Notes under the pieces: model-generated | Database searches by the model: none | Told to the model about the DNA's origin: nothing | The model's input: only the letters and a program-made list of their open reading frames with translations | Position numbers and translations under genes: made by a program | Part shown: piece after piece, positions 36,150 through 45,886 of the stretch | Layout of the letters: every line of letters begins with the position of its first letter | Numbering within the stretch: the first letter of the stretch is position 1 | Assembly: GCA_003281525.1 (NCBI GenBank) | Contig: QCBT01000001.1 | Span: 1 to 64,000, forward strand | From: Prochlorococcus sp. AG-347-J06 | GTDB lineage: Bacteria; Cyanobacteriota; Cyanobacteriia; PCC-6307; Cyanobiaceae | Reading direction: 5' to 3' | DNA: 64,000 bases

Positions 36150-38006
36150 TTAGATATTGGCACCAGCAGCAATCTTAACAAGTCTTACTACTCCTTTTTC
36201 AGTTACTTTTTTTGCAATTTTTATACCCATTTCTTTTGTATAGGGTTCATTTATAAGTCTTGGAACCCTTTTTAGAAAAATGTCAATTGAATACCCTGGT
36301 ACTTTTTGTAAAATTTCTAAAAAGTTTCTCAATGGCTCTATATATATTATAAGGTCATTCAAGTTGTTATTTTCGTTAATAGTATTTAATTTAATTGATT
36401 GTGGAAGATAGTTATTCAAACTTTTCAAAATTTTTAGACTAAGTAAATCTATCTGATTTGTTAAACCTTCAACTATCTCATTTCTAAGAAATCCTCCATT
36501 TGCAGAAAAAAGTAGATTTATAACTTCGTCTAAAAGTTTTTCTAAATCGAGATTTGTTTGCTTTGCAGCGTTAGAAAGCAGATCTTCTAAACGGTCCCAT
36601 TTAAATTTTTTATTATCAAAAAGCATTTCTTTAAGGCTCTCCCTTAATTGTGGATCAGGATCTTCCATTAATCTTCTTGCAAAATATGGATAAGCCGCGC
36701 CTAAAATCTTGAAGTTTGGATCTACGCTTAAAGCTATTCCTTCTAATGTAAGTAATGATCTAATTATAAGCGCATAATATGGGGGTAGTCTGAAAGGGAA
36801 TTTATACATAACACCAGACATATCGTCTGTAACGCTTTTAAAATCCATTTTCGAAACTCCTTGTTCAACGGCGTTAATGAAAACATCTTGAAATGCTGGA
36901 ACAATGGGTTCTAGATTAACTTCCTTTGATAAAAATCCTAATTTTACGAAATCTTGAGACAATTTATCGAAGTTTTTATTTACTAAATGTACTACTGCTT
37001 GAATTAATCCTGATCTAGATTCTCTGGAAACCTCGCTCATCATTCCAAAATCTAGATAACATAATCTTCCATCTTCTAAGGCTAATAAATTACCTGGATG
37101 TGGGTCTGCATGAAAAAAGCCATGTTCTAAAAGCTGTTCTAAACTGCATTGCACTCCTATATCAATCATTTCATCAGGATTAATTCCTAATTTTTTTACG
37201 TCTTCTAAATTTGTTAATTTTGTACCGTCTATCCATTCCATTGCTAATACTCTTCTTGAAGTTATTTCTTTATAAATTTTTGGTACGGCAATCATTTTGT
37301 TATGTTTATGATTATTTCTAAATTTTTCTGCATTTGCAGCTTCGTTTAGATAATCCATCTCTTCAAAAACTCTCTTTCCTAATTCATCAATCAAAGCAAC
37401 TAGATCACTTCTTATTAATCCGATATTGTTTTTTAGCCAATAAGCAATATTTCTAACTATATAGAGATCTAAGGTTATTTGTTCTCTCAATCCTGGCCTT
37501 TGAACCTTTATTGCAACGATCTCTTCGTTTTTTAATTTAGCTTTATGTACTTGCCCTAGAGAAGCAGCGGAAATTGGTTCTTTATCAATTTCTAAAAAAA
37601 TCTCATTTATTTTGTATCCTAAATCTTCTTCTATTAACTCCATAGCTTTATTGCCATCAAATCCAGGGAGTTGATCTTGTAATTCAGATAATTCTTCTAG
37701 AAGAATACCTGGGATTATATCTGGTCTTGTTGATAGAGCTTGGCCTGCTTTAACAAATGCAGGACCAAGTTCTACTAACAAATTTGTTAATTCTCGTGCT
37801 CTAAATCTTGCTTGCTTTTCATTTTTCAATCTTCCAGTTAATTTATCCCATCCTAAGGAGAAGATGTAAGCAAAAATAGGTAAGAGTGTTTGCCAAAGTC
37901 TTTTTAAAAGTCTTTTAGGATTTTTTTTGTAAATTTTAGAAATTGTATCTGGATCGTAATTTAAGAGTCCAGATATCTCAATAAAATCAGTAAAATCTTC
38001 TTTCAT
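36150..38006 (-). CDS. UbiB/AarF (ABC1) family atypical kinase
   Basis: A 618 aa protein-kinase-like protein of the ABC1 family, associated with quinone and plastoquinone metabolism. The family features are seen in order: KxGQ motif (VKAGQALSTRPD, about 85-96), ExD motif (LEELSELQDQLP), Ala-rich nucleotide loop (AASLGQVHKAKL), catalytic HADPHPGNLL and metal-binding LDFGMM. The C-terminal 200 residues are less conserved, with no strong transmembrane segments. It is divergent from recN with 68 bp between. Confidence 0.93.
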   Translation of the reverse strand: MKEDFTDFIEISGLLNYDPDTISKIYKKNPKRLLKRLWQTLLPIFAYIFSLGWDKLTGRLKNEKQARFRARELTNLLVELGPAFVKAGQALSTRPDIIPGILLEELSELQDQLPGFDGNKAMELIEEDLGYKINEIFLEIDKEPISAASLGQVHKAKLKNEEIVAIKVQRPGLREQITLDLYIVRNIAYWLKNNIGLIRSDLVALIDELGKRVFEEMDYLNEAANAEKFRNNHKHNKMIAVPKIYKEITSRRVLAMEWIDGTKLTNLEDVKKLGINPDEMIDIGVQCSLEQLLEHGFFHADPHPGNLLALEDGRLCYLDFGMMSEVSRESRSGLIQAVVHLVNKNFDKLSQDFVKLGFLSKEVNLEPIVPAFQDVFINAVEQGVSKMDFKSVTDDMSGVMYKFPFRLPPYYALIIRSLLTLEGIALSVDPNFKILGAAYPYFARRLMEDPDPQLRESLKEMLFDNKKFKWDRLEDLLSNAAKQTNLDLEKLLDEVINLLFSANGGFLRNEIVEGLTNQIDLLSLKILKSLNNYLPQSIKLNTINENNNLNDLIIYIEPLRNFLEILQKVPGYSIDIFLKRVPRLINEPYTKEMGIKIAKKVTEKGVVRLVKIAAGANI

Positions 38007-38074
38007 AACTTTATATATTTAAAACCTTTATTTTTTTAAAAAAGAAGTTAATTTTTTTATATGGAAGATTTATC

Positions 38075-39754
38075 ATGTTAGTACAATTAAAAATAGAAAA
38101 TATTGCATTAATAGAAATTATAGAAATTAATTTCGAAAAAGGTTTGAATATCATAACTGGGGATTCAGGTTCAGGAAAATCATTAATTTTGGATTCCTTA
38201 AATGCTTTATTTGGTGGGACTAATATACCTCTAAAACATTTAATACGTCCAGGAAAAGATTTTTGTGTTATTGAGGCGATATTTTCTTCTTCTTTTCAAA
38301 TTAATAATTGGTTGATTAGTAATGGTTTTGAAATAACTACTCCAGAACTAAAAATTAAAAGAAAATCTTATAAAAAAAATAATAAAATCTTATCCAAATA
38401 TAGCCTTAATGATCTACCAATTAATAGACACTTATTAGAAAAACTTGGAGCATTTTTAATAGATTTTGCAGGTCAATCTGACACTTTTATCTTTGATTCT
38501 TTAGATAAGAGAAGATTAATTATTGATGACTTATGTTCTCAAGAATTTAGAGAGACTAGCGAAAGGATTAAAAGTATATGGAGAGAAAGTGAAGAGTTAA
38601 CAAGATTAATGATTGAAAAAATAGAATTTTCTAGGAATCAAGAAGAAAAAAACTTGGCAGTTAGACATATGTTGAAGAGTTTAGAAGAAGCTGATTTAAA
38701 TTCAAATGAAGAAATTTTAGAACTAGAGTCATTAGAAAATAAACTTGTAAATAATCTTGAAATTAATGATTCAATTAAATCATCATTAGAAAATTTAAAT
38801 AATTTCAGTCATGATGAACCGTCAGTAACTTCTTTTATAAATCAATCACTAAAGATTTTAAATAAAACAGCAGATTTCGATTTAAAGATTCAAAAATTTA
38901 GAGAGAAGTTATTAAATATTCATGCTGATGTTGAAGATTTAATTTTTGATCTAAAATCATATTTGCAAGAAATAGAAAATTATGAATCTAATCTTCCAGA
39001 AATACAAAAAAGATTATTCTTTTTGAAAAACTTAGAGAGAACTTTTTCATTGGACCTAAGTCAATTAATTGAAAAGCGCGATCAATTAAAGACCTATTTT
39101 CAAAAAAATGATCAAGGTAATGAGATCTGTAGAATTAAAGCTCAACTTGAGAATTTACAAAGTAATTTAAATGTTTTATTTGTTATTCAATCTACTGAAA
39201 GAAAAAAAATAGCTAAAAAATTACAAAATTCAGTAATGTTAATTTTAAGCAATCTAGGTTTAGAAAATGCAAACTTTTCAATTCAATTTTCTGAATGCAA
39301 GCCTTCTGGCGATGGAATTGATGATATAAAATTTTTGTTTTCGGCTAACCCTGATCAGAAGCTTGCTACATTATCAAATGTTATTTCTGGAGGAGAAATG
39401 TCAAGATTTCTATTAGCTATTAAATCTAGTATTTCTAAACAACCCAATACTTTCTTTTTAGATGAAATTGATAGTGGTTTAAGTGGTAAATCTTTATTTT
39501 CTTTGGTTGAGCTCATAACAAAAATTTCTAAAAATCAACAAGTCTTATGTATTACACATCAGCCATTCCTAGCTGCTAGGGGATCAGCTCATTTCAAAGT
39601 TAATAAAAACGTAATCAATGGAATAACTTATACTTCAATTGGAAAACTAATTACAAAAAATCAAAGAAAAAATGAACTAATAGAACTTATAGGTGGAGGT
39701 TCATGCGAAGTAAATGAATATGCTTCTAGACTTCTTGATCGCTCAGCTGCGTAA
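38075..39754 (+). CDS. recN: DNA repair protein RecN
   Basis: RecN is an SMC-like ATPase for double-strand break repair. The 559 aa protein has a Walker A GDSGSGKSLILDSL (about 29-42), long coiled-coil arms (about 160-360), the ABC signature ISGGEMSRFLLAIK and Walker B FFLDEIDSGLSG, then the H-loop CITHQPFLAARG. The start at 38075 gives the expected MLVQLKIENIALIE, the N-terminal strand before the P-loop. uvrA follows 54 bp later on the same strand, a DNA-repair pair. Confidence 0.95.
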   Translation: MLVQLKIENIALIEIIEINFEKGLNIITGDSGSGKSLILDSLNALFGGTNIPLKHLIRPGKDFCVIEAIFSSSFQINNWLISNGFEITTPELKIKRKSYKKNNKILSKYSLNDLPINRHLLEKLGAFLIDFAGQSDTFIFDSLDKRRLIIDDLCSQEFRETSERIKSIWRESEELTRLMIEKIEFSRNQEEKNLAVRHMLKSLEEADLNSNEEILELESLENKLVNNLEINDSIKSSLENLNNFSHDEPSVTSFINQSLKILNKTADFDLKIQKFREKLLNIHADVEDLIFDLKSYLQEIENYESNLPEIQKRLFFLKNLERTFSLDLSQLIEKRDQLKTYFQKNDQGNEICRIKAQLENLQSNLNVLFVIQSTERKKIAKKLQNSVMLILSNLGLENANFSIQFSECKPSGDGIDDIKFLFSANPDQKLATLSNVISGGEMSRFLLAIKSSISKQPNTFFLDEIDSGLSGKSLFSLVELITKISKNQQVLCITHQPFLAARGSAHFKVNKNVINGITYTSIGKLITKNQRKNELIELIGGGSCEVNEYASRLLDRSAA

Positions 39755-39808
39755 AATAGAAAAAATTCTACTATAATAACCATTTTAAATCATAATTTAG
39801 ATTTAAAC

Positions 39809-42712
39809 ATGGTTAATAAAGTTGATAGTAGTTTTGGAGAAGATAACTCAATTAATATTAGAGGAGCTCGTCAGCATAATTTAAAAAATATTGATCTTTC
39901 TCTACCTAGGAACAAATTTATAGTTTTTACAGGTGTGAGTGGAAGTGGTAAAAGTTCTCTGGCCTTTGATACTATTTTTGCTGAAGGTCAAAGAAGGTAT
40001 GTTGAGAGTCTTTCTGCATATGCAAGACAATTTTTGGGTCAAGTAGATAAACCAGATGTTGACAATATTGAAGGTTTATCACCTGCTATTTCAATAGATC
40101 AAAAATCTACAAGTCATAATCCTCGATCAACAGTTGGAACGGTAACAGAAATACAAGATTATTTAAGATTATTGTTTGGTCGTGCTGGTGAGCCGCATTG
40201 TCACCACTGCGGGATTCCAATTGCGCCTCAAACAATTGATGAAATGGTGGATCAAATTCTTCTTTTGCCAGAAGGAACAAGGTACCAATTGTTGGCTCCT
40301 GTAGTAAGAGGTAAGAAAGGAACACATACAAAATTAATAAGTGGACTAGCTGCTGAAGGATTTGCTAGGGTAAGAATTAATGGAGAGGTAAGAGAACTTG
40401 CTGATAGTATTGAATTAGATAAAAATCAAATTCATAATATTGAGGTAGTAGTTGATAGATTAATAGCAAGAGAAGGAATACAAGAAAGATTAAATGATTC
40501 ACTACAAACTTGTCTCAAAAGAGGCGACGGATTAGCAATAGTAGAAGTCGTTCCAAAAAAGGGAGAAAATTTACCTTCTAACTTAGATAGAGAAAAACTT
40601 TACTCAGAAAATTATGCGTGTCCTGTACATGGCTCTATTGTTGAAGAACTTTCTCCTAGATTATTTTCTTTTAATAGTCCATATGGGGCCTGTCCAGATT
40701 GTCATGGGCTTGGTTATTTAAAAAAATTTACTGCAGATAGAGTGATACCTGATAAAACATTGCCTGTTTATGCTGCAATAGCTCCTTGGAGTGAGAAAGA
40801 TAATACTTATTACTTCTCGTTACTTTATTCTGTAGGTCAAGCTTATGGTTTTGAATTAAAAACTCCTTGGAAAGATTTAAGTGATTTGCAAAAACAAGTT
40901 CTACTTTTGGGATCAGATAAACCAATATTAATTCAAGCTGATAGTCGTTTTAAAACTTCTAGTGGTTTTGAAAGACCTTTTGAGGGGATTTTACCAATAT
41001 TAGAAAGGCAATTGAATGAAGCCAATGGAGAATCAGTTAAACAGAAATTAGAAAAGTATCTAGAATTAGTTCCCTGTAAGACATGTTCTGGAAAAAGATT
41101 AAGACCTGAGGCTTTGGCAGTTAAACTAGGTCCATACAACATTACTGACTTAACTTCTATAAGCGTTTCTGAAACCTTAAATCACATAGAGTGCATCATG
41201 GGTTTAGGTAAGACAAAGAATGAAAATATATCTTTATCAGAAAAACAAAAGCAGATAGGTGAATTGGTTTTAAAAGAGATTCGGTTACGTTTGAAGTTTT
41301 TAATTAATGTAGGTTTAGATTATTTGACTTTAGATAGACCAGCTATGACTTTGTCTGGTGGTGAGGCTCAGCGTATTAGATTGGCTACACAAATAGGTGC
41401 AGGTCTTACTGGCGTTTTATATGTATTAGATGAACCAAGTATTGGTTTGCATCAGAGAGACAATGACAGATTATTAGAAACATTAAAAAGCTTGAGAGAC
41501 TTGGGAAATACTTTGGTTGTGGTTGAACATGATGAAGATACTATGAAATCCGCAGATTATTTAGTAGATATTGGTCCAGGGGCAGGTGTTTATGGTGGGG
41601 AAATTATTGCTAAAGGATCTTATCAAGATGTCTTAAATTCAGAAAAGTCATTAACTGGAGCTTATCTTAGTGGCAGGAAATCGATTCCTACCCCAAAAAA
41701 ACGTAGATCATCTGTAAAAAAAAGTTTAATTTTAAATAATTGCTCTAAAAATAATTTAAAAAATATTTCTGTTGAATTTCCTTTAGGAAGATTAGTTTCT
41801 GTAACTGGTGTGAGTGGAAGTGGGAAGAGCACTTTGATAAATGAATTACTTCATCCTGCATTATGTCATTCGCTAGGATTAAAAGTCCCTTTTCCTCAAG
41901 GTGTAAAAGAGTTAAAGGGTATAAAGGCAATTGATAAAGTTATCGTGATTGATCAATCTCCAATAGGAAGAACTCCGAGATCAAATCCTGCGACATATAC
42001 TGGTGCTTTTGATCCTATAAGGCAGATATTTACTGCCACAGTAGAAGCAAAAGCAAGGGGTTATCAGGCTGGTCAATTTAGCTTTAATGTGAAAGGAGGA
42101 AGATGCGAAGCTTGTAAAGGTCAGGGAGTCAATGTAATTGAAATGAATTTTTTACCTGACGTCTATGTTCAATGTGAAGTATGTAAAGGAGCTCGTTTTA
42201 ATAGGGAAACTCTTCAGGTGAAATATAAAGGTTTCAATATATCTGATGTTTTAGAGATGACTGTTGAACAAGCTGCAGAAACTTTTTCTGCTATACCTCA
42301 AGCTGCTGATAGATTATCTACATTGGTTGATGTTGGCTTAGGATATGTCAAATTAGGCCAGCCAGCTCCTACATTATCTGGTGGAGAGGCACAAAGAGTT
42401 AAGTTAGCCACGGAATTGTCAAAAAGGGCTACTGGAAAAACTTTGTATTTGATTGATGAACCAACTACAGGGTTAAGTTTTTATGATGTTCATAAATTAA
42501 TGGATGTGATACAACGTTTGGTAGATAAAGGTAATTCAGTAATTGTTATTGAACATAATTTAGATGTTATTAGATGTTCAGATTGGATTATCGATTTAGG
42601 ACCTGATGGAGGGGATAAAGGAGGAGAAATCATTGCAGAAGGTATTCCTGAGGATGTAGCTAAAAATCCTACAAGTTATACAGCAAAATATCTTAAAAAA
42701 GTTCTGAAATAA
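39809..42712 (+). CDS. uvrA: Excinuclease ABC subunit A
   Basis: UvrA scans DNA for bulky or UV lesions. The 967 aa protein contains two ABC ATPase modules: FTGVSGSGKSSLAFDT (about 39-54) and VTGVSGSGKSTLINEL (about 668-683), two signature motifs (TLSGGEAQRIRLATQ and TLSGGEAQRVKLATEL), and the C-terminal zinc finger with CEACKGQGV and CEVCKGARFNRETL. The N-terminal zinc region CHHCGIPI is also present. Its codons are visibly T- and G-rich compared with plus-strand genes left of the origin. A 201-bp gap with no evident RNA gene follows. Confidence 0.98.
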   Translation: MVNKVDSSFGEDNSINIRGARQHNLKNIDLSLPRNKFIVFTGVSGSGKSSLAFDTIFAEGQRRYVESLSAYARQFLGQVDKPDVDNIEGLSPAISIDQKSTSHNPRSTVGTVTEIQDYLRLLFGRAGEPHCHHCGIPIAPQTIDEMVDQILLLPEGTRYQLLAPVVRGKKGTHTKLISGLAAEGFARVRINGEVRELADSIELDKNQIHNIEVVVDRLIAREGIQERLNDSLQTCLKRGDGLAIVEVVPKKGENLPSNLDREKLYSENYACPVHGSIVEELSPRLFSFNSPYGACPDCHGLGYLKKFTADRVIPDKTLPVYAAIAPWSEKDNTYYFSLLYSVGQAYGFELKTPWKDLSDLQKQVLLLGSDKPILIQADSRFKTSSGFERPFEGILPILERQLNEANGESVKQKLEKYLELVPCKTCSGKRLRPEALAVKLGPYNITDLTSISVSETLNHIECIMGLGKTKNENISLSEKQKQIGELVLKEIRLRLKFLINVGLDYLTLDRPAMTLSGGEAQRIRLATQIGAGLTGVLYVLDEPSIGLHQRDNDRLLETLKSLRDLGNTLVVVEHDEDTMKSADYLVDIGPGAGVYGGEIIAKGSYQDVLNSEKSLTGAYLSGRKSIPTPKKRRSSVKKSLILNNCSKNNLKNISVEFPLGRLVSVTGVSGSGKSTLINELLHPALCHSLGLKVPFPQGVKELKGIKAIDKVIVIDQSPIGRTPRSNPATYTGAFDPIRQIFTATVEAKARGYQAGQFSFNVKGGRCEACKGQGVNVIEMNFLPDVYVQCEVCKGARFNRETLQVKYKGFNISDVLEMTVEQAAETFSAIPQAADRLSTLVDVGLGYVKLGQPAPTLSGGEAQRVKLATELSKRATGKTLYLIDEPTTGLSFYDVHKLMDVIQRLVDKGNSVIVIEHNLDVIRCSDWIIDLGPDGGDKGGEIIAEGIPEDVAKNPTSYTAKYLKKVLK

Positions 42713-42899
42713 GAAATTTCTTGTTGTATTTCTTTTTATTTTAATTATTTCAGCAATACGAAATTTTTTTTTAAAAGGTTATAAAACTCCTCTATTACTG
42801 CTTTTTTGAAAACTTTTATATAAAAAAATTTTTAAATCATAATGCTTTCTTAATATTTCCTTAGAAAATTCAGCTTATTTGTATTAAAGGCCGTTGATC

Positions 42900-42904
42900 G
42901 GAGG
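42900..42904 (+). promoter_or_regulatory. Strong Shine-Dalgarno before sucrose-phosphate synthase
   Basis: GGAGG lies nine bases upstream of the ATG at 42914, fixing the start. Most genes in the window lack such a clear site. Confidence 0.75.
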
Positions 42905-42913
42905 ATTTGCTGA

Positions 42914-44323
42914 ATGAGGTTGAATTTTTTACATTTACATTTACATGGTCTTATACGTTCTAAAAATCTTGAGTTAGGCAGGGATGCAGATACAGGAGGG
43001 CAAACACAATACGTTTTAGAGTTAATTAAAAGCTTGGCTAATACTTCAGAAGTTGATCAAGTGGATTTAGTTACTCGTTTAATAAAAGACCCTAAAGTAG
43101 ATGATGAATATTCTCAAGAAGAAGAATTTGTAGAGCCTGGAGTTAGAATTTTAAGATTCAAATTTGGACCTAATAAATATTTAAAAAAGGAATTGCTTTG
43201 GCCTTATTTAGATCATTTAACCGAAAGACTAATTTCTTACTATAAAAAAAGCAAAAAGCCTAATTTTATTCATGCTCATTATGCAGATGCTGGATATGTA
43301 GGAGTTAAACTAAGTAAATTCTTAAATGTTCCTCTTATTTTTACAGGTCATTCTTTAGGAAGAGAGAAAAAAAGGAAATTGCTTGATACTGGTTTAAACA
43401 ATAATCAAATAGAAAAACTTTATTTTATTAGCAAAAGAATTGAGGCAGAAGAAAAAGCATTGAAGTCTGCAGATATTGTTGTTACAAGCACTAAACAAGA
43501 GTCAGTCTATCAATATTCCCAATATTCTTCTTTTTCACCTCACAAAGCTAAAGTTATTCCTCCTGGTGTTGATCATAAAAAATTTCACCATATTCACTCC
43601 ACAAGTGAGACAGCCGAAATTGATAACATGATGAAACCTTTTCTAAAGGATTCTAATAAACCTCCATTTTTGACTATTTCCAGAGCTGTAAGAAGAAAAA
43701 ATATTCCATCTTTGATTGAGGCATATGGAAGATCTGAAAAATTAAAAAGAAAAACTAATTTAATTTTGATTTTGGGTTGTAGAGATAGTACTTCAAAACT
43801 TGACCCTCAACAAAAAGATGTTTTCAATAATATTTTTGAAACAATTGATAAATATAATTTGTATGGAAAGGTAGCTTATCCAAAAAAACATCTTCCAAGC
43901 CAAATTCCAGCTTTGTATAGGTGGGCTGCTAGCAGAGGTGGTGTATTTGTAAATCCAGCGTTAACGGAGCCTTTTGGTTTAACTCTTCTTGAAGCTTCTT
44001 CATGTGGATTACCAATAATATCAACAAATGATGGAGGTCCAAAAGAAATTCGTTCAAAATGTGAGAACGGACTCCTCGTAGACGTTACAGACATTAATGA
44101 GTTGAAAGTTATTCTTGAAAAAGGAATATCAAATAGCAATCAGTGGAAAATATGGAGTAGAAATGGAATTGAGGGTGTTAACAGACACTTTAGTTGGAAC
44201 ACTCATGTACGCAATTATTTATCAGTACTTACTCAAGAATTTTCAAGTTCAAATAGTTATTCTTCATCTGATATTAAACAAAGTTGTTTAAAAGGGGCTT
44301 CTTCACTTATAAAACCCCATTGA
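42914..44323 (+). CDS. Sucrose-phosphate synthase, glucosyltransferase domain only
   Basis: A GT4/GT-B glycosyltransferase of 469 aa. The N-terminus LHLHLHGLIRSKNLELGRDADTGGQTQYV is diagnostic for sucrose-phosphate synthases (quoted in parts: HGLIRSKNLELG and RDADTGGQTQYV). Later come HAHYADAGYVG, FTGHSLGREKK, ISRAVRRKNI and the nucleotide-sugar E-x7-E in EPFGLTLLEA. Many cyanobacterial SPS carry a C-terminal sucrose-phosphatase-like domain of about 240 aa; none is present here. The last 22 codons are antisense to the end of the small gene at 44257. Sucrose is a minor compatible solute or carbon form in these cells. Confidence 0.88.
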   Translation: MRLNFLHLHLHGLIRSKNLELGRDADTGGQTQYVLELIKSLANTSEVDQVDLVTRLIKDPKVDDEYSQEEEFVEPGVRILRFKFGPNKYLKKELLWPYLDHLTERLISYYKKSKKPNFIHAHYADAGYVGVKLSKFLNVPLIFTGHSLGREKKRKLLDTGLNNNQIEKLYFISKRIEAEEKALKSADIVVTSTKQESVYQYSQYSSFSPHKAKVIPPGVDHKKFHHIHSTSETAEIDNMMKPFLKDSNKPPFLTISRAVRRKNIPSLIEAYGRSEKLKRKTNLILILGCRDSTSKLDPQQKDVFNNIFETIDKYNLYGKVAYPKKHLPSQIPALYRWAASRGGVFVNPALTEPFGLTLLEASSCGLPIISTNDGGPKEIRSKCENGLLVDVTDINELKVILEKGISNSNQWKIWSRNGIEGVNRHFSWNTHVRNYLSVLTQEFSSSNSYSSSDIKQSCLKGASSLIKPH

Positions 44324-44502
44324 TCAAAAACCTCAGGATCAGGATGAAGAATTAGATGATTATTTTGGGTTTTCTGAAGTTTAAAGCCTTTCTTAGATAG
44401 TTTTTTCATTAAGTTAGCAGTTTCTTCAAATCTTGATGCCATCGCATCAAGACTTGAGCAGTCACTTGTTAATCCATTATCTTTCCATGTAAAGAAATTC
44501 AT
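44257..44502 (-). CDS. Small hypothetical protein
   Basis: An 81 aa soluble protein starting MNFFTWKDNGLTSDCSSLDAM, with a helical segment MASRFEETANLMKKLSKKGF and a beta stretch KLQKTQNNHLILHPDPEVF, ending EEAPFKQLCLISDEE. The composition and helix-strand pattern look like a real folded small protein, and I recall similar proteins in picocyanobacteria. Its 3' end overlaps the 3' end of sucrose-phosphate synthase by 67 bp on the other strand. Function unknown. Confidence 0.68.
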   Translation of the reverse strand: MNFFTWKDNGLTSDCSSLDAMASRFEETANLMKKLSKKGFKLQKTQNNHLILHPDPEVFDQWGFISEEAPFKQLCLISDEE

Positions 44503-44510
44503 AATATCTT

Positions 44511-45587
44511 TTAAAGATTAATTTTTAAAACTATACCTAAAATTACAAGTAAAATGTTGATTTTCCAAAAAGTCTCAACTATTTTTTGTTCCTTTACTCC
44601 TTTAAGTTCAAAATGGTGGTGTAGTGGAGCCATTAAAAATATGCGTTTACCTCTATGAAATAATTTTTTTGTAATTTTAAAAAACCCTACTTGAATCATT
44701 ACAGATAACGATTCAATAATAAATATACCTGAGAAAATAGATAGGGTAAAAACGCTATTGGTTAATAATGCTATAGAACCCAGAATTGCTCCAATACTTA
44801 GAGATCCTGTGTCACCCATAAATATTTTTGCAGGGTAACTATTATACTTGAGAAATCCTAAGCATATGCCGGACATCGAAAAACATAAAATGCTAAAAAT
44901 AAAAAGTTCTTGCTGTTCTTTCAGTAATATTTCTGTTCCTAATCCATAAAATACAATCCCACTGCATCCAGCTGCTAATCCATCTAGTCCATCAGTTAAA
45001 TTTACTGAATTACTTATGCCCACAAGTACTAAAAAAGAAACTGGCAATATGAAAATATTCATATTAATTCCTAGGGAGTCAGAAACTGTTATGAATGGAC
45101 TGATTAAATTTTTTTCATAGGCTAACAATATAAAAATTATTGAGATGATACTTTGTAAGAAAAACTTCTCTTTTGTTTTTAAACCTGTGTTCTCTTTTTT
45201 TTTAATGCTTAAATAGTCATCTAAAAATCCTGTAATAAAGAAACCAAAAATTGTAAATAATAAAAGAAATAATTTTAGAGAACCTAAATTGATAGTTATT
45301 ATTAAAAGCAAAATTAAAAAAGGGATTATCATAAAAATCCCACCCATTGTTGGAGTATCGCTTTTTTTTAAGTGATTAGCTGGGCCTTCATTCCTAATAT
45401 TTTGAAGTAAATTAAATTTTTTGATAATCTTTACACCATTTTTAGTTGTAAAAATAGAAATAAAGAAGAATAATATGTAAACTCCTATAAAAATAAAATT
45501 ATTAAAAAAATAGGAGGTAACTATTAAAGCAAAAGTATTTAATATAAATAAAGATTTAAAGTTAAACTTTTTAATCTTCCCAATCAT
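44511..45587 (-). CDS. mraY: Phospho-N-acetylmuramoyl-pentapeptide-transferase
   Basis: MraY makes lipid I, the first membrane step of peptidoglycan synthesis. The 358 aa protein has about ten membrane segments and the family Asp motifs: the cytosolic GFLDDYLSIKKK (about 117-128), LTDGLDGLAAG (about 198-208), and the loop IFMGDTGSLSIGA; LMAPLHHHFELKG near the C-terminus supplies the conserved His cluster. Its start lies inside the end of the DUF3134 gene (17 bp overlap), implying coupled translation. Confidence 0.95.
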   Translation of the reverse strand: MIGKIKKFNFKSLFILNTFALIVTSYFFNNFIFIGVYILFFFISIFTTKNGVKIIKKFNLLQNIRNEGPANHLKKSDTPTMGGIFMIIPFLILLLIITINLGSLKLFLLLFTIFGFFITGFLDDYLSIKKKENTGLKTKEKFFLQSIISIIFILLAYEKNLISPFITVSDSLGINMNIFILPVSFLVLVGISNSVNLTDGLDGLAAGCSGIVFYGLGTEILLKEQQELFIFSILCFSMSGICLGFLKYNSYPAKIFMGDTGSLSIGAILGSIALLTNSVFTLSIFSGIFIIESLSVMIQVGFFKITKKLFHRGKRIFLMAPLHHHFELKGVKEQKIVETFWKINILLVILGIVLKINL

Positions 45588-45852
45588 CTTCTAATGAAGG
45601 ATCTTCTTCAGTTTTATAATCTTCCTTTTCCCCCATTAGCGCTGAAAGTTCTTCTTCCTCTATTGTACTAATCTCTTGGGAATCTCCATCTTTTTCTGCA
45701 ACGAGTCTACCTGTATTTTCAAGCCAAGATAGTAGATCAGGCTCTTCTCTTAATGGCAACACAGGAGCTGGATCATCTCTGTGGTAGCAAGTTAAAGCTG
45801 GATTGACTTCAGAAATATCGTCTAACCTAAGTTTTAGTTTGTTTGAATCCAT
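45571..45852 (-). CDS. DUF3134 family acidic protein
   Basis: A 93 aa cyanobacterial protein. The conserved block NPALTCYHRDDPAPVLPLREEPDLLSWLENTGRL (residues 17-50; key parts RDDPAPVLPLREEPD and WLENTGRL) identifies DUF3134. The C-terminal third is strongly acidic (DE-rich, ending LEDDWED). No enzymatic or membrane features. It overlaps mraY by 17 bp upstream of it, so the two are probably translated together. Function unknown; acidity suggests a protein-interaction role. Confidence 0.87.
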   Translation of the reverse strand: MDSNKLKLRLDDISEVNPALTCYHRDDPAPVLPLREEPDLLSWLENTGRLVAEKDGDSQEISTIEEEELSALMGEKEDYKTEEDPSLEDDWED

Positions 45853-45886
45853 TAAAGATTATGCTCTATATATAGGATAATACATA

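Noticed and set aside
39757..39770. TAGAA/TTCTA stem between recN and uvrA as a terminator
   Set aside because: Stem is only 5 A/T-rich bp and lacks a T-run; the two genes are likely cotranscribed.
42713..42913. Possible tRNA or small RNA between uvrA and sucrose-phosphate synthase
   Set aside because: No cloverleaf, no T-loop GTTCRA box and no strong hairpin with T-run; AAGAAATTTCTT at the uvrA stop is a palindrome without loop.
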